Shown: positions 1 through 6,407 of the stretch, one piece after another
How positions within the stretch are numbered: position 1 is the first letter of the stretch
How the letters are laid out: each line of letters opens with the position of its first letter
Origin: Candidatus Woesearchaeota archaeon
Lineage (GTDB): Archaea > Nanobdellota > Nanobdellia > Woesearchaeales > UBA10216
DNA: 34,437 nucleotides
Assembly: GCA_018303115.1 (NCBI GenBank)
Contig: JAGVYT010000030.1
Location: forward strand, 1 to 34,437
Direction of reading: 5' to 3'
The notes under the pieces: model-generated
The model's input: the letters and a program-made list of their open reading frames with translations, nothing else
The model's database searches: none
Told to the model about the DNA's origin: nothing
Translations under genes and position numbers: made by a program

Positions 1-101
1 TTTGATGCTTTTGGCGGCTCTTTAAGGCCGATTTCCGGTTCGTGCCTGAAGGACAGGAAGCCTGATCCTGATAAGATTTGCTGTCCCCGCGGCCTTGGGA
101 C
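1..101 (+). repeat. Direct repeat copy 1 (101 bp), shared by pilin-like genes
   Basis: Bases 1-101 are identical to 3405-3505. Similarity ends abruptly after the shared GGGAC; the next bases differ. The repeat starts exactly at the window edge, so its left limit is unknown. It encodes the conserved middle of the pilin-like proteins. Confidence 0.95.
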
Positions 102-372
102 AGGAAAAGCTTCTGACAACAATGATAATACCGGCAATACAGGTTCTGCAGGTAATGCTGGCAATAACGATGCTTCAGCTAGCAGAAGCAGCGCTTCTGC
201 CGGCAATAATGGAGCTGCTATGGACACATGTGACCCTCCAGTAGAAGGGTATGGCGGCCCAGGGGAGCTTTGCTGTTGGACAACAGATGGAGGCACTAAT
301 AATTACTATTGCCATGGTAACGTAGAATGTGAGACAACAGGGCTTGGCTCTCCTACATGTAAGGCATCTTAA
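1..372 (+). CDS. Pilin-like Cys-rich secreted protein, 5' end missing
   Basis: The reading frame is open from base 1 and stops at TAA 370-372, so the N-terminus lies outside the window. The first 34 residues (beginning FDAFGGSLRPISGSCLKDRK) match the middle of the gene at 3225 exactly, including the DKICCPRGLGT stretch. A low-complexity linker rich in Asn, Gly, Ala and Ser follows, then a Cys-containing C-terminal part (DTCDPP, ELCCW, YYCHG, VECE, PTCK). By analogy with the genes at 3225 and 3763, the missing part should hold a class III (archaellin/pilin-like) signal and one hydrophobic helix. Function is unknown; an extracellular pilin-like or disulfide-bonded surface protein is inferred. 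A CARDB gene follows on the opposite strand, 46 bases away. Confidence 0.7.
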   Translation, partial: FDAFGGSLRPISGSCLKDRKPDPDKICCPRGLGTGKASDNNDNTGNTGSAGNAGNNDASASRSSASAGNNGAAMDTCDPPVEGYGGPGELCCWTTDGGTNNYYCHGNVECETTGLGSPTCKAS

Positions 373-418
373 AATTTAACTGTTTCTGTAAGTTATCCTG
401 AGAAAAAGTTTTTTACTC

Positions 419-1730
419 TTAGGAACAGCTATTAAGTCCGCATCCTAGTGTGCAGCCGCCTGCATTTTCAACCTTTAGCCATAGGCCGAGGCCTACATGT
501 TCTTGGCTAAACTCCTTTATATTATATACCTCGTCTGGCAGTTCTGGGTGAGATGGCTTGACTGTCAGCCAACCCCTGGTTATGAATACCCATCCTGGTG
601 TTTTGATTATACAATCATTACTCATTTTTTTTATGCTTTTCCCTACCATTGACTCCCTGACTGAAATGAGATTATCGCCATCAACAAGCGCTATCTGGGC
701 TTCATAAAACTCTTGAGTTGGTATGCGGACGATTGCTGGAGAAATTCTTATGCCCTTTCTTTTTATATTATTCGTTTCATTGGAGTCTTTAGCACTGTCG
801 GTTTTTACTTCAATCCAATAAAGGTTTGCTTGGTCATAAGCATGGTTATAAGTATGTATTTGCTCACCCTGCTGTGTCTCACCAGGCCTTAATCCTAAAT
901 AGTCTTTCGAAACATTTCCGCCATCTCCGTAGTCTATTCTTACAGAATAAGGGCCTGAATCCCTATCACCAATATTCTTTACGACATAACTTACAGTGAT
1001 AGGTTTACCAACAACAGACTCTTGTAGTGATAGGTTTACCAACAACAGACTCTTGTAGGCTGGGCACAGTTATACTATCAACAGTTAAGTCTGCAGCTGT
1101 TAATTTAAGTACAAAATCTACACTCTTTACCACCCTATTAATGCCAGTAACTACTATCATAACGCCATCATCAAATGTATGTGTGCCTCCCAAAAGAAGC
1201 TTATTTGTTGAGACGCCGTTTACGCTGAACACCACGCCATTTACACTGGGGAACTGTGCACTAACTTCATAGTATTTCTGTTTTATTTCAAATTCCCCTC
1301 GTTCGTTTTCACTTAAGGTTGCTTTGATAGCAGTTTCATCTACAACAGTTACATCAGGAAAAACATCAGTAAGTGTGAACTCTACTTTAGTCTGAGTGAG
1401 TCTAGTAACAGCTAGGATAGGATAACCGCCTAAAAATACGTATGTACCAAATTCTCGCAGTAACCTCATTTGTGCACCATTTACGTTGATTAACGCTCCC
1501 GTTTCATCAATGGATACACTAATATCATAATTTTTTTCTTTTGCGCCAGCTTTTCTCATTATGAAGTTTCCTTCGTCGTTATCATTTAAGGTGATGCTTA
1601 GAACGTTTTCACCTATTTGTTCAGCAGTAGCAGCTCCGGTGATTTTATTGTCTGCAAAGTCGAAGACAGCCAAAGCCCCAAGAAGGACAACTACTATCAA
1701 TATTAAGTTCGCATGGTTATTGCTTTTCAT
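419..1730 (-). pseudogene. CARDB-domain surface protein, split by a frameshifting 31-bp tandem duplication
   Basis: Two adjoining minus-strand frames (1005-1730 and 419-1045) are one gene. The upstream frame starts at ATG 1730 (a TTG at 1745 is possible but less likely), with one N-terminal membrane helix followed by the NKITGAAT motif common in DPANN surface proteins. Two similar beta-rich segments come next (ITLNDNDEGNFIMRKAGAKE and ATLSENERGEFEIKQKYYE). It then enters LQESVVGKPIT and runs out of frame after a duplicated 31-bp unit (996-1057). Removing one unit gives PSLQESVVGKPITVSYVVKN, a typical CARDB start, and restores about 431 residues ending in a Cys-containing tail. It was probably an exported, membrane-anchored adhesion or scaffold protein. 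The lesion may be real, reversible (slippage between the units), or an assembly error. Confidence 0.75.
996..1057. repeat. 31-bp perfect tandem duplication inside the CARDB gene
   Basis: Units 996-1026 and 1027-1057 are identical and directly adjacent, each starting GTGATAGGTTTACC. Thirty-one is not a multiple of three, so the extra copy shifts the frame of the enclosing minus-strand gene. Confidence 0.95.
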
Positions 1731-1803
1731 TCTCTTTCTTTCCAAACTGGTGGAACTAGTATATAAAGCTTTTTTTTAGGCTCGCCCATTGCCTGCCTGG
1801 CTT

Positions 1804-2448
1804 TTAGCCATGCGCGTCATATAACTGCTTAAGGTATTTTTTCTCTATGAAAATGTGCTGTTTTAGTTCCCGCATCATTTTCTCAACATCAAGAAGCACC
1901 CATTTATCGCCATGCCTGTAATGCCAAATGGCTTCATCAGTTAGGTATTGCCAGTCAAAGCTTTTTTCTTTTTCCGCAATTGTTCTGATGTCGTCAAAAT
2001 CGTTTTTTCTTTCCGTAACCGCTTTTAGCATGACAATGTGCTCTTTGCGAAGCACTTTTAACCTCAGATTATGCTTATGCTTGAAATCATGGACAGCATA
2101 CACATCTTCCTTCATTTTTGGGCTTAGAATTGTCTTGAATATTTTCCTGGAAAAGATGTCAAATCTGCTATCCTCTCTTCTGTACATGGCTGGCGCATGT
2201 TTATCCTTCAGCTTTTCAGGAGCATAGATATTCAACGCGCTTGTTTTCTCGTACCCCAGCCTTTCCAGGGCTTTTATAAATTCTCTTTTCGCAGCTTCTT
2301 CATCGAAAACTAAATCAATGTCTTTTGTCTCATCTTTGTATCCGTAGAACATCATGGCTGTTCCGCCGAACGCATAGCACTCAATGTCTCTGGAGATGTT
2401 CTTGCCTATCAATGCAAAAAGCTCCATTTGTTCTTCGTATAATATCAT
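1804..2448 (-). CDS. Nucleotidyltransferase-fold protein (DUF6036 / AbiEii-like), probable toxin
   Basis: This 214-residue protein carries the N-terminal nucleotidyltransferase signature: AFGGTAMMFYGYKDETKDID at residues 27-46 combines the GG-T/S loop with the paired DxD-type metal ligands (DID). The rest is helical and basic with no recognised domain. Such stand-alone NTase proteins act as toxins that modify tRNA or other substrates in AbiE-like and related systems (family knowledge). The gene starts with an ATGA overlap (2445-2448) on the stop of the winged-helix gene upstream, so both are translated from one mRNA. A winged-helix partner ahead of an NTase is the AbiEi/AbiEii order. Alternative: a non-toxic aminoglycoside-NTase-like enzyme. 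Toxin activity is inferred from gene pairing only. Confidence 0.7.
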   Translation of the reverse strand: MILYEEQMELFALIGKNISRDIECYAFGGTAMMFYGYKDETKDIDLVFDEEAAKREFIKALERLGYEKTSALNIYAPEKLKDKHAPAMYRREDSRFDIFSRKIFKTILSPKMKEDVYAVHDFKHKHNLRLKVLRKEHIVMLKAVTERKNDFDDIRTIAEKEKSFDWQYLTDEAIWHYRHGDKWVLLDVEKMMRELKQHIFIEKKYLKQLYDAHG

Positions 2449-3062
2449 GACGCTGCCTTTCTGATGTCGCCTTCCTTAAAGGGTATTGAAACGTTCCACA
2501 TCTTTTCTATAGCATAAAACACGGGTTCCTCTGTAGGATATTTTTTTATCAAAAATTTTTCCCTTAAAAACTTATGCTGGCGGTACCGCGCAGGCATTTT
2601 TCGCACTTTAAAATACAGTCTTGCCACGTCGTAAAGCGCTCCAACCTTCTGCCAGCAGCCTTTTTCCCTTGACAGACGATAAAGCTTAGGCCAGTCCGTA
2701 ATATGGTTAAACAACTTCATGCTTGCAAGTATCACCCTGAAGCTCTGGGTTTCCAACGCATCAATCAGCGCCTCTTCAGGCCCGTAATTTCCATGCACTT
2801 GGTGGTCATACCAAGGCGCCAGCTTCATTGGCGAGTATTTGTTTATGACGTCAAACATTCCCCTGTTCCGCGTTCTCTGCTTTTTTGCAGATACCCTGTA
2901 GAGCCTCTTTTGTTTCCCGCCTCCTTTTGTCTTGACATAGCCTTCTTTTTTGAGTTTGCTTAATAGGTTCAAAGCAGACTGCCTTCCAAGGCTCAGAGCT
3001 TCAGCTGCTGTTTCCGCAGTATGCATGCCTTCAAGCTTGCGCAGCAATTCAAACCGCTCCAT
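2445..3062 (-). CDS. Winged-helix DNA-binding protein, probable AbiEi-like antitoxin
   Basis: The N-terminal 65 residues form a winged helix-turn-helix (AETAAEALSLGRQSALNLLS followed by KLKKEGYVKTKGGGKQKRLY), consistent with a recognition helix and basic wing. The remaining 140 residues are basic and helical without a recognised signature. The gene is 205 residues long and overlaps the nucleotidyltransferase gene by four bases. A TATA-like TAATATTTAAAT about 25 bases before the ATG predicts a leaderless, autoregulated transcript. AbiEi antitoxins repress their own promoter through an N-terminal winged helix and neutralise the NTase through the C-terminal part; assignment to that family is by architecture, not by detected homology. 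Confidence 0.65.
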   Translation of the reverse strand: MERFELLRKLEGMHTAETAAEALSLGRQSALNLLSKLKKEGYVKTKGGGKQKRLYRVSAKKQRTRNRGMFDVINKYSPMKLAPWYDHQVHGNYGPEEALIDALETQSFRVILASMKLFNHITDWPKLYRLSREKGCWQKVGALYDVARLYFKVRKMPARYRQHKFLREKFLIKKYPTEEPVFYAIEKMWNVSIPFKEGDIRKAAS

Positions 3063-3080
3063 GTAAATTATCTAAATTAA

Positions 3081-3198
3081 CTAATATTTAAATCTTTCTA
3101 TTTTTATGTTATCCATACTTGTATAACTTGATTGTCTCTTATCGTGGATATTTTGAATTAATCATGAATGCAGCTCACGTTTTCGTAAATTTTATATA
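3081..3198. promoter_or_regulatory. Divergent promoters of the wHTH/NTase pair and the pilin-like gene
   Basis: On the minus strand a TATA box lies at about 3082-3093, 25 bases before the ATG at 3062. On the plus strand TTTATATA at 3191-3198 lies about 30 bases before the ATG at 3225. Both spacings fit leaderless or near-leaderless archaeal transcripts. Confidence 0.6.
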
Positions 3199-3404
3199 CC
3201 GGACTTTCCAAATAGCAATGTGAGATGCATAAGAAAGCGCAGGGCCTTTCCTTAAACACGATTATAATAGCTATTGTTGTTTTGATAGTTCTCGTTGTCC
3301 TTATTATGATATTCACCGGCTATTTTGGGAGCAGGTTTACTCCTGAGGTTACGAGTTGTGCTAATGCTGGCGGTTCTTGTGAGGATAAGGATAGTGGTTG
3401 CGGG

Positions 3405-3505
3405 TTTGATGCTTTTGGCGGCTCTTTAAGGCCGATTTCCGGTTCGTGCCTGAAGGACAGGAAGCCTGATCCTGATAAGATTTGCTGTCCCCGCGGCCTT
3501 GGGAC
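3405..3505 (+). repeat. Direct repeat copy 2 (101 bp)
   Basis: Identical to bases 1-101. The two copies flank a 3.3-kb segment that contains the CARDB gene and the NTase/winged-helix pair, so recombination between them would delete or duplicate that segment. The frameshift of the host gene falls immediately after this copy. Confidence 0.95.
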
Positions 3506-3578
3506 GGCGGGGGAAATGGTGGTGGAAATGGTGCTGAACAGAATGGCGATGTTATAAGATGTGACGATGCAGGCGGCA

Positions 3579-3596
3579 ATGCCTGCCGGCAGGCAT
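3579..3596. repeat. 18-bp perfect palindrome
   Basis: ATGCCTGCCGGCAGGCAT reads the same on both strands. It lies in the variable 3' part of the frameshifted pilin-like gene. Partial copies of its core (CTGCCGGCAG) occur near 8517 and elsewhere in the window. Confidence 0.8.
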
Positions 3597-3762
3597 GTGA
3601 AACAGGTGAAACACACATACCTGAAGGAGATGAGTTCTGCTTACAGCAAACAGGACTTTCTCAGTGCTGCAAACAGCCTTAACCATCAAAATAGAAACCT
3701 CGTTCTATGCATTTTCAAAGTTTCAGCAAATTTTAAATACTTCCCTTGGCAAGTAATTCTTT

Positions 3763-4140
3763 ATGAATAAGAAGTCGCAGGGCCTCCCGCTGTCCACTAT
3801 AGTCATTGCTGTTGTCGTTCTTGTAGTCCTGCTAGTGCTTGTTGGCATCTTCACAGGATATTTCGGGGACTTTGTGCCGAGTTTAACCGCAGCTGGAGAG
3901 CAGACTTGTCCAGAAGAGCAAATAAAGGATGAGTGTGATGCTGTTCTGGAGAAGCGCGTATATGGCAATTTCGGCGACAGCATTCCTTCGGGCAAGGTTT
4001 GCTGCAAGTCGCTACCGGATTGTTCAGAAACCAATCAATTTTGCGTTTTTGAGAGCAATTGCAGGGAGCGAGGCCATAAAATCATGAGGGAAACTACTTG
4101 TAAGCAAGAAGGCAAGATTTGCTGCATTGCGGCAGTTTAA
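3763..4140 (+). CDS. Pilin-like Cys-rich secreted protein
   Basis: This 125-residue protein starts MNKKSQGLPLSTIVIAVVVL, the same class III-type signal and single hydrophobic helix as the gene at 3225, then IFTGYFG as in its paralog. The ectodomain carries ten Cys (among them VCC, LPDC, QFC, SNC, TTC, ICC), suggesting several disulfides outside the cell. Its body is otherwise unlike the 3225 protein, so the family keeps the N-terminus and varies the C-terminus. A TATA-like TTTTAAATA at about 3731-3739 lies near 28 bases before ATG 3763, predicting a leaderless mRNA. Processing by an archaeal prepilin peptidase and incorporation in a surface filament are inferred from the signal type. Rnp4 follows after 25 bases. 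Confidence 0.75.
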   Translation: MNKKSQGLPLSTIVIAVVVLVVLLVLVGIFTGYFGDFVPSLTAAGEQTCPEEQIKDECDAVLEKRVYGNFGDSIPSGKVCCKSLPDCSETNQFCVFESNCRERGHKIMRETTCKQEGKICCIAAV

Positions 4141-4165
4141 GGTGTTTTTTTAAGTTTGTATAATT

Positions 4166-4510
4166 ATGAAACAAAAGCGTAGTGGTAAAAAAAGCGCTGA
4201 AAAAGTAGTTCTCAAACTCATCCAAGAGCTGTTCTCAAAAGCTAGTAGTGAGAGCGACCAGAGGCTTGCCGACCGTTACGTCCGCAAGGCCCGCCGATTG
4301 GCGCAGAAAGCCCGCATGCCAATCCCTTACGAGTTCAAAAAGAGGTTCTGCAGGCACTGCGGCACTTACTGGACCCACGGGAAAACTGTCCGGGTGCGGC
4401 TTCAGAAGCAGAAAGTGGTTTACTACTGCCTCAGCTGCAGGCACTACACCAGGCATCCCTACGTGAGGGAGAAGAAGGCACGTAGGCAAAGCAAGGCTGA
4501 ATGTTTTTGA
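4166..4510 (+). CDS. rnp4: RNase P protein component 4 (Rpp21/Rpr2 family)
   Basis: Rnp4 pairs with Rpp29 on the specificity domain of archaeal RNase P RNA and supports 5' maturation of tRNA. The 114-residue protein has the family layout: a helical basic N-terminus with RLADRYVRKARRLAQKARMP (about residues 33-52), then a zinc ribbon with Cys pairs FCRHCGTYW and YYCLSCRHYTRHPY. Its length is normal for archaeal Rnp4. It follows the pilin-like gene by 25 bases, with an AT-rich TTTTTTAAGTTTG ahead that could act as its own promoter. No other RNase P gene was recognised here; the structured RNA at 6.2 kb does not show convincing RNase P RNA signatures. Confidence 0.92.
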   Translation: MKQKRSGKKSAEKVVLKLIQELFSKASSESDQRLADRYVRKARRLAQKARMPIPYEFKKRFCRHCGTYWTHGKTVRVRLQKQKVVYYCLSCRHYTRHPYVREKKARRQSKAECF

Positions 4511-4670
4511 CGCTGTTCATTACGCTTGCAGCAGGCTATACGGTTGCGATTCAATACTTACTTACGACAGAGGCTTTGACAATCTTGCTCTCCCAAGAAA
4601 AGAGCCATGACTCGCGTTTTTTGCTTTAGCCTTTAAATCTTTTCCATACACGCCCTGCCAAACCGAAAGC

Positions 4671-4678
4671 TTTATAAA
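4671..4678 (+). promoter_or_regulatory. TATA box of the small charged protein gene
   Basis: TTTATAAA lies about 50 bases before ATG 4726, leaving a leader of roughly 25 nt. A second TATA-like stretch, CTTTAAATC, is at about 4630. The rest of 4511-4670 shows no convincing gene. Confidence 0.4.
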
Positions 4679-4725
4679 CAGTTTATACTACCGAAAAGTA
4701 ACGAAAAATAGGTAAAATTAAAGTG

Positions 4726-4896
4726 ATGAACATGACAGATGAAGTGGACCTCTTCGAGGAGATGCAGCATGAAGAACAGGATAAGGAGATACTTAACGAA
4801 ATCGATGCCAGGAAAAAGGAGGCTAAGAAAAGCTTCTCTTCTGTAGTGAACAAGAAAAAGCTCAGCAAGCATGAGCTGGACGAAGTAATGGTGTGA
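4726..4896 (+). CDS. Small charged hypothetical protein (56 aa)
   Basis: The frame from ATG 4726 to TGA 4896 encodes MNMTDEVDLFEEMQHEEQDK followed by a Lys-rich half (ARKKEAKKSF, NKKKLSKHELDEVMV). The N-half is strongly acidic and the C-half basic, and the whole is predicted helical. A second ATG at 4732 (MTDEV) is an equally good start. Upstream TTTATAAA and an A/G-rich stretch support expression. No family was recognised. Such short highly charged proteins are common in DPANN genomes; binding to nucleic acid or ribosome is only a guess. Confidence 0.55.
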   Translation: MNMTDEVDLFEEMQHEEQDKEILNEIDARKKEAKKSFSSVVNKKKLSKHELDEVMV

Positions 4897-5004
4897 TTTT
4901 TAATCTTTAATTCTAATATTCTATTTATCGTAATAATAACTGCTACTACGACTAAAACATTCCTGCAACTTCAGCTATGCAGCCCTGCAACGCTGCCACA
5001 AACA

Positions 5005-5032
5005 GGTAATTTGACGCTTAATTTGAATTACC
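5005..5032. other. Short hairpin in the intergenic region
   Basis: GGTAATT (5005-5011) and AATTACC (5026-5032) can pair around a 14-nt loop. It lies between the small gene ending at 4896 and the MITE-like element starting at 5041; it may contribute to transcript 3' ends. Confidence 0.4.
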
Positions 5033-5040
5033 CGTAATGT

Positions 5041-5200
5041 GGCCCTGTCCTAAAAGGGCTTTCTCGCATGTTTATCGCTTCCTTTTATACTTCCTCCCTC
5101 CTGGCTCTGCCGTATGTGAACCATAGAGTGGTCATAGAAGTTTTGGAGAACAGGTTTGAGGGTATGCAATAGCTACACGAACAGGATTCGGGACAGGACC
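5041..5200. mobile_element. MITE-like element, copy A
   Basis: The first part (5038-5102) matches the reverse complement of 10576-10640 with 64 of 65 bases. The ends form imperfect terminal inverted repeats: GGCCCTGTCC on the left and GGACAGGACC on the right. It has no coding capacity. It contains TATAAAAGG on the minus strand, a possible portable promoter. This and the nearby hairpin are what the 4897-5264 gap holds. Confidence 0.6.
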
Positions 5201-5264
5201 TAATTGTGTTTTAAGAACAGCATAAAACTTATTTTTAGCAGCAACCTCTATGAAAACGCTTTAG

Positions 5265-5429
5265 TTACTTCCTTTTCTTCTTCTTTTTCATAGAGGATTC
5301 TTCGTCTTTTTCATACCCTTCAACAAAGCCCCCCTCCCTTGAAGAAATCTCAGCGTCCTCCTCCATCTTGTCGCGCTCATCCTCTTCATAAATGTCCTCC
5401 TCCTGCTCAGGGTCTTTTTCTTTTGGCAT
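5265..5429 (-). CDS. Small acidic protein with Lys-rich tail (54 aa)
   Basis: The protein starts MPKEKDPEQEEDIYEEDERD, continues with ISSREGGFVEGYEKDEESS and ends MKKKKKRK. A second in-frame ATG at 5435 would add Met-Ile. The start at 5429 is preferred because GAGGTGG, a good ribosome binding site, lies 7 bases before it, while it would abut the upstream ATG directly. No domain was recognised. The strongly acidic body and basic tail suggest a disordered binding protein. It lies 57 bases downstream of rnhB on the same strand, so co-transcription is likely. Confidence 0.6.
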   Translation of the reverse strand: MPKEKDPEQEEDIYEEDERDKMEEDAEISSREGGFVEGYEKDEESSMKKKKKRK

Positions 5430-5486
5430 AATCATCCACCTCGCTATTATTCACACCAATTGCATGAGACCGGCTAAAAGCACATG

Positions 5487-6137
5487 TCAAAAATCGTTCA
5501 TGCTCCTCTGGTTCCTCATGTGAAGCCGTTTCCTGTAAGGAGCCCACGTCTTCCTGAAAACGTCGGGATGCTTCTCAGCGTTCTCCTCCAAAAACTTCAG
5601 TGTTTTAGGGTCGGTAAGGTAACCAGAGCCAAAATCCCCAACCCTTTTTTTAAGCTTTTCTATTTCAGACTCGCGAATTACCTTGGCAAGGATGGAAGCG
5701 GCAGAACACTCAACATGGTTAACGTCAGCCTTGTGCTCAACCACCGCATCAACCTTTTTGTTGTTCAACAGCTTCATTAAATACCTTTTATATTTAACAA
5801 CATTGTTGCTTGGGCTGTCAATAATAACCTTGTCAGGCTTTAACTCATTAATGATTTTAGCGGATGTGTGAGCTTCAAGCCAGTTCAAATTCAAATCATC
5901 TGATTCAAGAGCGTCATCAATTTCCTTCGGCTCAAGAAGTATGATTTTGTATTTCTTGCTGACAGAAACTATCCTTTTATACAATGCTACGCGTTTACGA
6001 TGGCTTAACAGCTTGGAATCCTTCACGCCAAGACTCTTCAGACTTTCAGCACCCTCTTCATCAACAATAACTCCAGCCATAACCATGGGGCCTATTAAAG
6101 GACCCCTTCCTGCTTCATCAATACCACAAACAAGCAT
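5487..6137 (-). CDS. rnhB: Ribonuclease HII
   Basis: RNase HII removes RNA from RNA-DNA hybrids and single ribonucleotides misincorporated in DNA. The 216-residue protein begins with the family signature MLVCGIDEAGRGPLIGPMVM, giving catalytic Asp7 and Glu8. KDSKLLS follows near residues 39-45, then KVIIDSPSNN with the third Asp near 103, and VECSAASILAKVIRE with the last metal site region. Length and motif order match archaeal RNase HII. A TATA box (AACTTTAAAA on the minus strand, 6161-6170) lies about 27 bases before the start, so the mRNA is probably leaderless. The divergent structured RNA at 6214 shares this promoter region. Confidence 0.96.
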   Translation of the reverse strand: MLVCGIDEAGRGPLIGPMVMAGVIVDEEGAESLKSLGVKDSKLLSHRKRVALYKRIVSVSKKYKIILLEPKEIDDALESDDLNLNWLEAHTSAKIINELKPDKVIIDSPSNNVVKYKRYLMKLLNNKKVDAVVEHKADVNHVECSAASILAKVIRESEIEKLKKRVGDFGSGYLTDPKTLKFLEENAEKHPDVFRKTWAPYRKRLHMRNQRSMNDF

Positions 6138-6180
6138 AAAACGCCAATAAAAGAATCAGTTTTTAAAGTTTTATCCTAAA

Positions 6181-6190
6181 GATTTATAAA
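6181..6190 (+). promoter_or_regulatory. TATA box of the structured RNA
   Basis: GATTTATAAA lies about 27 bases before the predicted 5' end of the folded RNA (near 6212), the normal archaeal spacing. Confidence 0.55.
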
Positions 6191-6213
6191 CCTGTCGGAA
6201 GTTCTTTTACATC

Positions 6214-6393
6214 AATAGCGGGATAGGGCAGCTAGGAGTGCCCGATGAAGCTCAAGACCTAGAGCTGCGGAAGGCTCATAAACACTTCTGGTTGAGGGAC
6301 CCATAGGAAACATAAAGCAACAGCTTATGTTTATGAATCGGTGGTTCAAAACGTTTTGAACGCTGAAAGTCCGCCTCCCGCTATTCCTTTTTT
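6214..6393 (+). ncRNA. Structured non-coding RNA of unknown class (about 175 nt)
   Basis: The region has no good reading frame but folds strongly. The ends pair perfectly: AATAGCGGGA (6214-6223) with TCCCGCTATT (6376-6385), followed by CCTTTTTTT, a terminator-like U-run. Inside are GGGCA/TGCCC (6226-6230 with 6239-6243), AGCTC/GAGCT (6249-6253 with 6262-6266), GCGGA/TCCGC (6267-6271 with 6370-6374), a long AAACATAAAGC/GCTTATGTTT hairpin, and the palindrome GTTCAAAACGTTTTGAAC. The two first hairpin loops are complementary (TAGG with CCTA), suggesting a kissing interaction. A TATA box at 6181-6190 gives independent transcription. Kissing hairpins beside a helix made by the 5' and 3' ends recall the SRP RNA Alu domain, but the conserved SRP helix 8 is not evident. 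GAAAGTCCG near the 3' end recalls RNase P RNA but in the wrong place. Class unknown. Confidence 0.6.
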
Positions 6394-6407
6394 AGGAGTT
6401 CGGTGAT

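Larger units (their letters stand above)
3225..3682 (+). pseudogene. Pilin-like Cys-rich protein with a single-base frameshift
   Basis: The N-terminus (MHKKAQGLSLNTIIIAIVVL) is an archaellin/type IV pilin-like class III signal followed by one hydrophobic helix; KKAQ-GLS is the likely processing region. Cys-rich segments follow, including the 101-bp unit shared with the gene at base 1. The annotated frame ends at 3557 with a tail lacking Cys. However, the frame entered near base 3506 reads Gly/Asn-rich linker, then RCDDAGGNACRQACETGETH and QCCKQP to a stop at 3680-3682, exactly the style of its paralogs. Inserting one base after GGGAC (3501-3505), as in copy 1 where GGGACA is found, joins the two parts. 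The lesion sits precisely at the end of the repeat, which suggests recombination or an assembly error. The intact product would be about 152 residues, exported, extracellular and disulfide-rich. Confidence 0.7.

Noticed and set aside
6330-6362. tRNA-like GGTTCAAA segment
   Set aside because: It is part of an 18-bp palindrome; no acceptor or anticodon arms fit around it.
6214-6393. Confident assignment of the RNA as SRP RNA or RNase P RNA
   Set aside because: Paired hairpin loops and a GAAAGTCCG motif are suggestive, but the SRP helix 8 and the RNase P conserved regions are not recognisable, and the length is short for either.
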